From: Warburgia ugandensis | Taxonomy: Eukaryota; Streptophyta; Magnoliopsida; Canellales; Canellaceae | Reading direction: 5' to 3' | NCBI GenBank assembly: GCA_035236585.1 | Contig: CP141137.1 | Coordinates: 10,680,327-10,744,326 of the forward strand | DNA length: 64,000 nt | Shown here: positions 23,267 through 34,700 of the stretch, one piece after another | How the letters are laid out: each line of letters starts with the position of its first letter | Numbering within the stretch: the first letter of the stretch is position 1 | Translations under genes and position numbers: made by a program | The notes under the pieces: generated by a model | Seen by the model: the letters and a program-made list of their open reading frames with translations, nothing else | The model's database searches: none | Told to the model about the DNA's origin: nothing

Positions 23267-23699
23267 AATTAGAGATAAATTCAAAATTAAGCTTAATCTT
23301 ACAATTTTGAAAGATTAGATTATCTAATTGAATGCTAAATTAGGGGTATTTGGAATAAAATTGAAAACTTAACAATAATTTCTGACAATTTCAATTGAAA
23401 TGAAATGAGAATTTGAAATCCTGATTTTTGAGTCACGTAATGATGAATTATTGAAAAATACCAAATCAACCTTTGACATCTAAAATTTTGAATTGAAGGA
23501 AAGAAGAGTTTCCCAATGACACCAAGAATGTTGAAAACCAAACTTAAGGCTAATGGTAGCTTAGATTGACTTAAGGCCCAAGTAGTAGCCATAAGATTCA
23601 ACCAAACTGAGAGTTTGGATTTTTGGAAACTTTTCTCCTATTATTAAAATCAGACAATGTTCTCCTTTTGTACTTATTATTGCCACAATGCCTAAGTGG
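23267..23699. other. Spacer between tandem repeat and copia remnant
   Basis: No recognisable coding content. Confidence 0.35.
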
Positions 23700-24895
23700 G
23701 ATATCCACAACTTGATGTAAAGAATGCATTTATACATGTCACTGACAATAAACTAGCATTCATGCAACAACTGCTAGGCTTCATTTACTTGGCTTGGACA
23801 TGTTTATAAACTAATAAGGTATTATATGAACTCCGTCAAGTAACACGAGCTTGGTTTGATAGATTTAGTAGGTATTTTCTTTCTCTTAGTTTGTATTTTA
23901 ATTCTGATGATCACTCACTCTTGATTTGCCATAAATCTTAGAGCATCATTTTTTCTCCTTTTCTATGTTGATGATATGATCATTCCTGGTGATAACACCT
24001 CATTTCTTAATTAGTTTATTGCCGACCTTAGTAAAGAATTTGCCAAGAAAGACCTTGGATGTCTTCACTATTTCCTAACATCAAAGTTACACGATTCTCT
24101 AGTGCCCTACATCTATCTTAACATAAGTATGCGAGAAATGTTCTTGCTCGTGGTCAAAAGGATGGTTACAGATTGATATTTGCTCCAGTGCCTCAAAAGA
24201 GATCCTTACTTACACTTGCAAATGCTTATCATGATCCAAAACATTATCAGAGTTTAGTTGGAAGCCTCCAATACTTTACCCTATCCAAGGCCATATTTAT
24301 CATTTACTGCTAATTATGCCTACCATGGAGTCCCCAACAATTGAGAACTTTTAAGCCCCAAAGTGCATTTTGCAATATGTAACTGGCACCCTTTCACATG
24401 GTATACAAATCTTCAATTTTGAATCACTAAATCTTTATGCTTACTTTGATGCTGATTGGCTGGGTGTTTGAATACTCAACACTCTATTATTGGGTTCTAT
24501 TTGTACATTTTTTGACAATGCATGTATTTCTTGTAGTGGCAAAAAATACCCATTGTGGCCACCTCGACTGACAAGGCATAATATTGAGAAATGGCTTTTA
24601 TTGTTTCAAAAATTACTTGGTTATCCATCATGCTATGTGATCTTAGTATTTTACTTGCTGATCCACCTATTTTAGAGTGTGACAATGTAAGTGCTCTACA
24701 AGTGACAGTGAACCCAAATTTTCATGACCACAATAAAAGATTACTATTACGTGCATGAAAAAGTTACTCTTGGATCTTGAATTACTCTATTTGTTTCATC
24801 CTAAGCTTAGTTGGCCAACAAATTCACTAAACTGCTACCAAGAGCATCATTTCAAACATTGTGTGACAAACTAGGCCTTGTCCCTTAGACCAATT
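23700..24895 (+). pseudogene. Ty1/copia polyprotein remnant (reverse transcriptase and RNase H)
   Basis: Frame-shifting translation gives TRAWFDRFSRYFLSLSLYF (RT), the catalytic YVDDM at 23964-23978, then IADLSKEFAKKDLG, HYFL and SLQYFTLS. Further on are RNase H-type segments: LNLYAYFDADW (about 24430), CDNVSALQVTVNPNFHDH (about 24682) and the C-terminal SFQTLCDKLGL-like end before 24895. Many stops and shifts show an old, dead copy. Gag, protease and integrase are missing. Order and motifs are typical of plant copia Pol. Confidence 0.75.
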
Positions 24896-24973
24896 TGTAC
24901 GAGAATATAGTAAGTACAAATGTGAATGATTCAATAGATTTATCTACGTCTTCTTGAAAAGATATTTTGATAT

Positions 24974-25260
24974 TGTCAGAAGCTTAATTTACTCTTCGAA
25001 TTGAGAGTAATTCATGTATTGGGTAAGACTTCATATTATTCCCAAAGTCAAACATTTCTTATTTCATTCTTTATTCTTTACAAAGTTTTCTCCAAATGGA
25101 GAAACTTGTAGTAAACATCTATAATATGCCTATTATTTGTACTCTCTTCTCTATATAATGGACACATTCACCATCTCTTCTCACACTCATTGAGAGAGAG
25201 AAACTCTATTTTTGATTTTTTTTTTTTCCTTTTTGTGTTTCCATTGCAAGGAAATAAAAA
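24974..25260 (+). mobile_element. Possible 3' LTR of the copia remnant
   Basis: A segment beginning TGTCAGAAGCTTAATT follows the end of the RNase H region by about 80 bp. It contains CTCTATATAATGGACACATT (TATA-like) and an AGAGAGAGAAACTC stretch, as expected for an LTR promoter. The end is not defined and the 5' LTR was not found. Confidence 0.4.
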
Positions 25261-26169
25261 ATTGAAAGTGTAATTATTGTACTTATTGGATATCTCTGGA
25301 AAAGGACATGCCTTTAGAGAGCATTTATTATAAGCCTATCAATTTAATTGATTGAACTTCCATTTCTTTGTGTATAAACTTTGGTAATATGTAATTTGAT
25401 TGTAAGACTTGTAAGAAAGGAAAAGTATAAATTAATATAAAGCCTTAATGAAAGGAAAAGGCAAGGATTGCAACCACACTTACAAGGAGGATCAACTTCA
25501 AATTTGAGGATCTAACATATCAAGAGTACAGAAAAATTTAATTTTAATACATAATCATTTTAATAAATAGTCATTCTATATGACAGTAGAATAATTATCA
25601 ATTAATGTAGTAACATATTTACCATTAATTCTTAGTCATCTTAATTGATAACAATGCATGTGGTTTGGATGAAAAGGAGGAGAGAAGAACATTTATATGA
25701 TCTTGATGGAGAAACCTTCAATATTAGCATTTAACAATTGATAGTGGGAGTTTTGGAAGTCTTGCCTACTAGATAAGACACCCCCAGGTGAGAATTTTGA
25801 TCAAATAGTATTTATAAATACAGTAAATATTAAGATGAAAAGCTTAAACTTCTTCTTCTTCTTTTTCTGAAAATTTTTATGAACATTTGCTGAATTTTAC
25901 AAGTATTTGCTTTGCCTATTTATTCCAAATCCAGACTTTATAGCTACGTTGACATGATTTATCTCATTTTATTAATGTCTTAAAGAAGAAAAGAGAGCCT
26001 CTTTGGCAAACTTCCAAGCATCGAAATGTACTTTACACGTTAGTTGAAGCTTGAAAGCGTAATTTTCCTAGTGACTTTGACATCGGAATTTCCTTGTTCG
26101 ATAGCGACATATGAGGTCATAATACTTCCACAAGCCAGGATGGCAGTTGTAAATTATCAACAATTGAAC
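25261..26169. other. Spacer
   Basis: AT-rich, no supported gene or repeat. Confidence 0.35.
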
Positions 26170-26336
26170 GGGAGTTTGACCTAACGGTTAAAAAATTATT
26201 ATCATTATTTTGACGTTACAAGTTCAAGGTGTGGAATCAACCTCTTGTAAAATACAAGATAAGACTGTCTATTATAAGCCCTTGTAATCCACTCCTTTTT
26301 TGGACCCTGCATAGATAGGAGCTTCGTGCACTGGAA
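26170..26336 (+). mobile_element. Degenerate Au-type SINE
   Basis: GGGAGTTTGACCTAACGG corresponds to the SINE head, followed by TTACAAGTTCAAGG (B-box region), CCTCTTGTAAAATACAAG, CCCTTGTAATCC and the end GGAGCTTCGTGCACTGG. It is more diverged than the 30648 copy. Confidence 0.7.
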
Positions 26337-26610
26337 TATCTTTTTTTTATAGGCAATCTTGGTTACAAGTTTACATAAAAAAAACTTTAATCAAAGCAGA
26401 GAAATATTATTATATTTTTCAATTTCATCATCATGGCTTGAATGGGCCTTTCTACCTCTAGGATTGTGGGTCTCCCAAATGGAGATACTGATAGTGGGCC
26501 ACCTTTGATAATAGGTTCAAGGTAGTTTGGTTCCTGTAAGAAAAGGAAAAATGAAAAAAATCTCATGGGAATACAATGAGGCACGGCCACTTTAATTTAT
26601 GTAGTGGGTA

Positions 26611-26850
26611 GTAACTGTGATTATCTGGATCATCCATCTATTGGGCCAAATTTAGATCTCCAATTACCTAATATCATGCTGATTTGATTGGATAATCCTA
26701 ACCACCAAAAGAAATTTGGTCCGTGAATATGTATGATCTGAAACAACATATAGGCACCTGCTGTTTGGCATGATTTTCAAGCCATTGGAGATCGATGATA
26801 TGACGTTAAGATGGACAGTCCAGATCATTCAATCGTACTTTGGCAAGGCC
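26611..26850. mobile_element. MITE-like inverted repeat in the sterol desaturase promoter region
   Basis: The left part (GATTATCTGGATCATCCATC, then AGATCTCCAATTACC) is mirrored by the right part, which in reverse complement gives GATCTGGACTGTCCATC, then CGATCTCCAATGG. It ends about 270 bp before the ATG at 27119, so it probably lies in the promoter. Exact borders are unclear. Confidence 0.45.
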
Positions 26851-27118
26851 TGTCAGGGTACTTTTGTCATTACACAGTGTCCATATGCACCCAAAACTGG
26901 AAAGGATACTGAAGGTATTGTTATAAGTGACAAGGCTAAAAACGGAAAAAAAATTGTTCGGTGAGCTGTTCTTGCCGTCTCGGCATTGCCTCTCCTTCCT
27001 CACTCTGTCCTCTGCAAAGTCGTCGGTTCTACTCGCTCACATTTTCTCTCTCCTTTACATTTCCTCCATCATCCCAACATCTCCGCCGGTGTTCCGGCAA
27101 AGATTGTTGGAATCTGTC

Positions 27119-27350
27119 ATGGTTTCCGGCGGAATGGAAGACTACCTGCAGCTCCTCGTTGACGAAACGAACTGGTACAACAGCATTGTTCTGGGACCTC
27201 TACTTCCGGATCATCTGTGGAAACCTCTTCCTCACTTTGCTCAGGCATGGCTCCGGAATTACATTGGGGGACTCTTTCTTTATTTCATATCTGGATTTCT
27301 ATGGTGTTTCTACATCTACTACTGGAAAAGAAATGTATATCTTCATAAAG
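27119..27350 (+). CDS. STE1/DWF7: Sterol C5-desaturase exon 1
   Basis: Residues 1-77 plus one base, ending LHK then G of the Asp78 codon. The donor is GTACAA at 27351. Confidence 0.9.
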
Positions 27351-28735
27351 GTACAATCACTCTCTTCTTGTTTCTCATTCTTTATTTTTGTATCTAGATT
27401 CTCGTTTTAGTGAACTTATTTTATATAACAATGAATTTGTGAATCCTTTTGTTATGTTTGTGAAATTGTGATCTTGATTTCGGCTGGTTTGGCATGCTTA
27501 GGGGTATCAGTGCTGGCTTAGTTTAATTCCTGGAGGTTTTGCTGAATACAAGTGCATCTAAACAGAGTCTTCTAGAAGATAGCAAAGCAAATATATATAT
27601 TTTTTTCTGTATTTTAATTGTTGATACTTTTTATGATGTAGATTTCCATCCAGATTTATAATTCCTGATCTGTTGTGGTCTTTCTGAGAGAATTTGAATA
27701 TGTAGGAAAGGCCTCTGCAATTCTTCCCTTCAATTCTTTCTGCTAAGTCGATTCTTTGGAATACAATAATACTGTATTAAGCCATGCATTCAACTTTCTT
27801 AAGCTGTATTATCACTAATTATACAAGTTGTTGTCGCCGCAAAATATTTGTGAGGGTTTCATATTCAATTACATCCGTCCTTTCCAGGTCAACTCTTTCA
27901 TCTTAACAGATTCTGTTATCACATTTGGTTTGATGTGAACTATGGTTGCTTGATAAATGAATTAATTGTTCCACCACTCACAGTATAGTGATTTTCCTAG
28001 TTCTAGTAGTATTAATTAGTTTAATGTCAAGTTCTAGTAGTAGAGAGTGGTCTTACAGACAACACTGCTTGAGTCTTCTCTATGATGAAAAGGTTCTTTT
28101 ATGACTGCTTCCACATACAATCTTTTCAGGAATTTAGTACCTCTCAAGTCTTTCATGCACATGGAGATGTTGGAAATAGATAGGCCTGGAGTTTGATCAC
28201 GATACTCTAGACAAAGGAGAAACTGTATCATTGAACAATAGGTAGCTTCATCATAGTTTGCCACTACTATGGGCGTATTTGTGAAAAGCAATGGACCATA
28301 GAAATTAGGAAATCTTGATGTGGTGCTAGTCTCTTCCATTTGTCCAACCAAAATACACATTTGATGACAGTCCAAAACATGCGCTAGTCATGGCATTTGC
28401 AAAGACTCACAGGTATGTGAGCATATCTGCCTGAGAATATGTAAAAGGGCAGCCCCGGTGCACGAAGCTCCCGCCTATGCGGGGTCCGGGGAAGGGGCGG
28501 GCCACAATGGCCTAAAGTAGGCAGCCTTACCTTGCATTTTTGCAAGAGGCTGATTCCACGCCTTGAACCCGTGACCTCAAGGCCACATGACGACAACTTT
28601 TACCGTTGCGCCAAGGCTCCCCTTCTTGCCTGAGAATATGTACAGGTCAAAATAGAAAGCTGACTTAACAACACTATAAGTATTTTTCTAACTTCTGTGC
28701 TTGTGTAAAAAATGCAACTAGAACTCTTTTGTTTC

Positions 28736-28766
<31 letters not shown>

Positions 28767-31700
28767 GTGATTATTTCTTTTTCTCTATTTCCCTTGGCAG
28801 ATCTTAGTAGTCAATAATATGTCTAATGAAGTGATACTTTCTAGAATGACATACAATGGAGGAATGAATTATCCTCTTAGTTCTCGTCTGCAGTCAATTT
28901 GTCTCTATTACAAAGTGGAAGTCTTGTTGATTTGATACCCTGATCACAGGATTTGTCTACTCAAATTGGGTTTATCTCTCTAGGTAACTTTGCCATTGTG
29001 AGATCTGAAATTGTGTTGACAGTTTTGTTTTGACGAAGACTAAAGTTTTTTTGTTATGAAAGAGGTCCACATGTTTTAACAGGAAAAGTCTAAATATTTG
29101 GGCTTTAAGTCCTATGGTAGTTGTTTGATTGTGGTCACGTTGTTGGAACTAAATTGGAAGCATTGTTATCAGAACTGAAGGAGCTTGTACTGAATGCCTA
29201 AAGTTTCTCTACCATGTACAGTTTGCACTATTTTTTGTTGAATATCACGAGTCTTTCTGGCATACAAAGCAAGTTGGAAATAGTTCTGCCTTAAGTTTGA
29301 TCAGTTCTTCAATACATATCAGCATTCCTAATGTTGAACACGGTCAATAGAAAGTTGGCAACTACTGCCTGCTATTTTTAAAACTTGTTGGACAAGATAA
29401 TAGGAAATCTGGAAGCTAACACTGGTACTTATTCTACTTTTTCAAATTGAGAATAGTATTGCTAGCAGTTCAAAATATCTGCCGATATTTCCATCTCTCA
29501 ACATCCGGGATAATTTCCATACCCTGTAGGCACACTATTTGTCAAAAGCATACATCTCCAGTTTTCTCTTCCTTCACAATTCTTCCAATTCTTTTAAAGA
29601 AAATACTTTGCAAATGTGGAAAAAGACGCCTAGCGTGGGATGCTGGATGGCACTCATTAATAACTTGAGATAGAATATCCCTGTGTCTTTTCTGCATCGG
29701 AATCGAAGTTCTCTTCTTTTTATTATCTTCTTTAAGATAAAAAAGCTATTCACGGGTTATACACCCAATATCATGGATCCTCATCATCATCATCATCATC
29801 ATCATCAAAGCCTTGTCCCGAATAGGGGTCTGCCACATGAATCTTGTTCCTCTATTCCCCTCTATCAAGGGTCATGGCCTCATTTAGTCCAAAAGTTTTT
29901 AAATCTTTTCTGACCACTTCTATCCATGTCCTTTTGGGCCTTCCTCTTTCCCCTTCTAGAGCCCTTGACTTGGATCGACTCACTCCTTCTAACTGGTGCC
30001 ATTTTCGGTCTCCCTTGGATAACATATTGTTATTAAACAATAAGAAAAACAAGAGATGAACTTTCTATCATGGATATAATCTATTTTATTCTTTTGAAAG
30101 GCAGCAAAGATGAACTTCCCCTAACTCTTTTCCAACTAAGCAAATCAGGTGAAATAATTCAATTATTTTACTTCGTCAATGCCTGTGAGGTAGCAACCAA
30201 GCTGAGCTACCAAGGGTTCAGCCACTTGTACAAGAGTTCTCTGGAGCAAGCCTTGGTGGATGACATATTAGAAGCTGACATATAATGAATGAACCAGGAA
30301 CAATAGATAAAGGGACCTAGGAGCTGGGGAAAAAGAATAGTGAAGGAGAGCTGATCAAGCTAGTCATAGGAATTGTATGTAAACCAAATATTACAGATGT
30401 TAACATCTGGCAGCCGTGAATATTTTATCATGAGAGTCTAGTTCATATTTGCAGTTCAACAAAAAGTCAGACCCCTTCGAGGACTGAATAGAGTACACAT
30501 GATCTGTGGAACTAGGCAATGGACCAAATAACATCCATCACTAAATCATAAATGACTTGACTAAATTTGGTCATCCTTCAGAGACAATGACCTGCCTAGG
30601 AAGACATGTCCAGCCTACCAAATAATGACACTAAATTTTCACCTGAAGGGGAGCCTTGGCACAACGGTAAAAGTTGACGTCATGTGACCTTGAGGTCACG
30701 GGTTCAAGGCGTGGAAACAGCCTCTTGCAAAATGCAAGGTAAGTCTGTGTACTTTAGGCCCTTGTGGTCCGTCCCTTCCCCGTACCCCGCATAGGCGGGA
30801 GCTTCATGCACCGAGGTTGCCCTTAAATTTTCCTCAGAAGAAAAGAAAGGAAGAAAGAAAAAACAGCGACAATGAATCAATCATATAATCCTCCTTCTAG
30901 TTTGACCTAAACATAATACTCTGTTCAATCATATTTTTTCTTTTAATATTAATAACTAAGTAGTACATGTCTTACCTGCACCAGATTAGAAGAGACATCT
31001 GAACTAAATAGGTGGAGTGATTGGGACCCTCAGGCAAATAAGCAACTGAAGACTTACACAAGCAGGGGCAGATATGGTAATGTTCCAGCTAAGAGGATTT
31101 TTCCTAACTAACAGATACCTGCCTCACAGTTGGGGCCTATATGGTGCAGTCCATTATCATTTATAGAGGATAATTAGATGAATATGTGTCGATTTCATGT
31201 GATTCTTTCTGATGCTCTGAAATTTGAGTATTCACAATTGCCTCCTATGGCCCCTTTTGGATGAATATATCTGCATCTTGATTGATCAAGGATAATATAA
31301 TAGGAAATACCTTTTGTGCTACTCTCTTATGAGCATTGAGCATCTGACCTAGCTGGTAAGTCCTCTTAGCCAAGACTAACCTCCCTGCCAAAGTTTGCAG
31401 TTTAAATCCCAAAAAATGCAACTTGACAAAAGAGGACAACAGTGCCCTGTTATGAAAGCCAAAGCGAACAAAGTTTGCAGGTTTAACTGCAGTTCTTTCC
31501 ATTTTAGTATCCTGCTTCAGCCTTGAAGCAAGCTAAGATCCTATGCTTCTTACTGCCCCAGGAAATAATATAAAGATTAGGATAAAATTCTATAAACTAC
31601 TGCAGGTCTCCATCGCAGGAAAACTGTCCTTGAGCTTCACTTATCCGAACATGTAGAGTAAATGATATTCAAATAACATATTGGGATGACTGATCTTCCC

Positions 31701-34700
31701 ATCCCACTAAGATTTCACCAAGTATTCTATAGTTTCTACATTGATTATGGCATAAGCCTGGGTGAATGTGATATCAATAATAATCTAAGTGACCATTTAC
31801 AATAACATACATCATAATCATAGTTGGCAACAAATATTTTACCTAGTTTCATGGTGTAATTCCTCTGAGAAAGGCATTGGTTCCTTTTAATGTTTACTTA
31901 TAGTGTCTTATGCACCTAACTATCTGAATTATAATGGCTTTTTTTGAATGTTGTGCTAGTATGAGATGTCTATGCATATGATTTTCCTTCATGTGAAATG
32001 TTCGAACCGTGTTTCTTTACGGGAGTCAAGTTGTATCAGTAAATCAATAAGTGGTATATAATGATTATAATACTGGCATGCATGCTTGATTGTTCAATAA
32101 GATACTTAAAACATATGTTTACATTATGTTTTGAGGGTAACATTCTTGCATTTGTCCTTCTGGGTGGCACAGATGATATGCCTTCAAATGAATCAATGCT
32201 TTTGCAAATTAAGGTCACAATGAAATCTATGCCCTGGTACAGTGCTCTTCCAACAGTTTCAGAGTACATGATTGAAAATGGATGGACGAGGTGTTTTTCC
32301 AGTATAGGTGAAGTTGGTTGGCCTGCTTACCTTGCATATTTGATGGTATATATGGTGATCGTGGAGTTTGGAATTTACTGGATGCATAGAGAGTTGCATG
32401 ACATAAAGCCTTTATACAAGTATTTTCATGCAACACATCACATCTATAATAAGCAGAACACACTTTCTCCATTTGCCGGTAAGTTCTACTGCTAGTGACA
32501 CTGAACCCTCTTTGCTTGACTTTCTGGCAGTTATTTTGTTTCAAGGGATGAATGTGTCTGTATTTAAAGGTTATGCTTGATTTAACAAACATGATACTGA
32601 ACCTTGTCCTTTCACTTGTCTTTGGCTTCTTCAAATAAATATAAGTCAGATACTTATAGCCTTAATTTGTAACTGCTAAATTTAGTGGAGAGTGTCACAG
32701 TTAATATTGATTTAGGAATCATCAATGCTGTTTTAACAACCAGTATAAACTAAGGAGAGGAAATGTATGCTAGGACAAGGTTACTGCACTTGGAAACAAG
32801 GATTCTAATTAAATTATATTCTATTGCATGTTCTTGAGTAAGTGAAGTATCACTAATAAATGCCTAAGGATTCAGAAAAGATATGGTGGATATACAACTT
32901 GGTGCTCTAAAACTTGTCCTTTTCCAACTCCTAGAGACCAAATGACAGAATCTCGAAACCTATTCCAGCTTCTATTGATCCCAGTATAAAAAGTACAATT
33001 GGCTTCCTATAGTGAATGATTTTCAGATTTGTAGGGAGCTGAAGTAGACAAGATTTCTGTTGTAAGGTTTTTGGCTATTTTTGTGTAAGCTTCAACTCTT
33101 TTGATACTAGGCTACCTCACCGGGTAGGAATCCTTTCCTAGTTTAGTGTAACATTAATGCATCTTCTTGGCTGTGAACTTCTTAAAATGAATCTTATTCT
33201 TAATAAGTTCCACCCGGTGAAGTGCATAATACAATGGTTGCTGATCTTCATTTTATGGCTAGATATTTCTTTGGCAAGTCTGTTTTTTGGGGGGATGAGA
33301 TAATTTTAAATATTTTATGCTTTTCACCTACTTGATAACCATTGGTTTCTCTTGATTGGACTTTTTTGCTTCCATATCCATGATGAGCTTGCTCTTTTCT
33401 TCTTGCAACTTTTGGAGTCCGGATGTGCAGTGATCCATCTCCCCTCTGTTCGAAACTAATTATAATTTACATTCTTAGCGTAAGCATTTCATCAATCATC
33501 AATATCACCATGATGGTGGCACAGGTAATTGGAGACACCTGTTTGTTCCATAATTGAAGGCTAAAACATGATGAATAAGAACCTAATGTTGGACCCAGAA
33601 GATGTGGGGAGAAACAATGTATTTTATTGTTTCATTGTCTAGCTCTCCATGAAAGAAGAAAGCATCTAAGCTCACTTCTATTTTGGTTGCTTGTGTTTCA
33701 ATGCATGTGTTAGAAAACTGCATGTAATGAAGGTTATTTAGATATTTACATCATATTTGTACAAAACTATAAATAGGTTTCACAATCACCTCAAACAAAC
33801 TAACATCTCTCTCTCTCTCTCTCTCTCATCTATTAGATTATACCATCTTCCTTTCTTTGCTTCATCCATTCGAGATCCTTTGAAAGACTGAGCTTCACAA
33901 AGCTGAAGTCGTGGACCAGAGTGCTATGTTCTTAATAAAAATTGCTAAGTTGGGCTATTATGATTTGATCTGAGTTTTAGTATTCCTTTTTATTTTTATG
34001 TTCACTTTAAAAGTTATTTCTAGGATTTATCACGAGAATGTAAATCATCATCATCATCATCATGAAGATTTTATCCTAATTAGAGGTTGGTCACATGAAT
34101 CTTGTTCCTCCATTCCCTTCTATTAAGTGTCATGGCTTCATTTAGACCCAAAGTTTTTAAATCTTTTCTCACCACTTCTATCCATGTTCTTTTGGGCCTT
34201 CCCCTTGTCCTTTTGCAACCTTCGATTTGGATCATCTCACTCCTAACTGGTGCTTATTTTGGTCTCCATTGGACTTGTTCAAACCATTTAAGTCCAATCT
34301 CCCTCATCTTGTTACCTATTGGTGCTACTTCTAAGTTTCCTCTAATGTTTTCATTTTTAATTCTACCCTTTCTTGTCTTGCCTCTCATCCATCTCAACAT
34401 CCACATTTCGACGATGCTCATTCTATGTGCACGTTGTTCCTTAACTGCCCAACACTTTGATCCATAGAGTATGGTCGACCTTACAACCATCCTATAGAAT
34501 TTTTCTTTCACTTTAGTGGCACCGCCAATCACATAAAACTCTAGAGGTGCATCTCAATCTGTTCTTGCCTACTTGGATTCTTTGGGTAACCTCCCTCTCA
34601 ATCTCCCTATTCTCATGAATTATTGATCCAAAGATAGGAACTGTTCTTTTAGGAGGACTTCTTTGGTTATCAATCTTTGTTGGTGCTCTACTCTCTCTCC

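Larger units (their letters stand above)
27351..32172. other. Intron 1 of the sterol desaturase gene
   Basis: 4,822 bp. It holds two Au SINEs, a truncated RTE and an ATTT microsatellite (listed separately). A minus-strand open stretch at 28034-28375 has no recognisable domain. Nothing else supported. Confidence 0.6.

Noticed and set aside
28590-28626. tRNA-like sequences with A and B boxes at several places (for example 28590-28626, 30648-30715, 61650-61698)
   Set aside because: They are the heads of Au SINEs, with the SINE body and tail attached and, in one case, exact target duplications. They do not fold into complete tRNAs.
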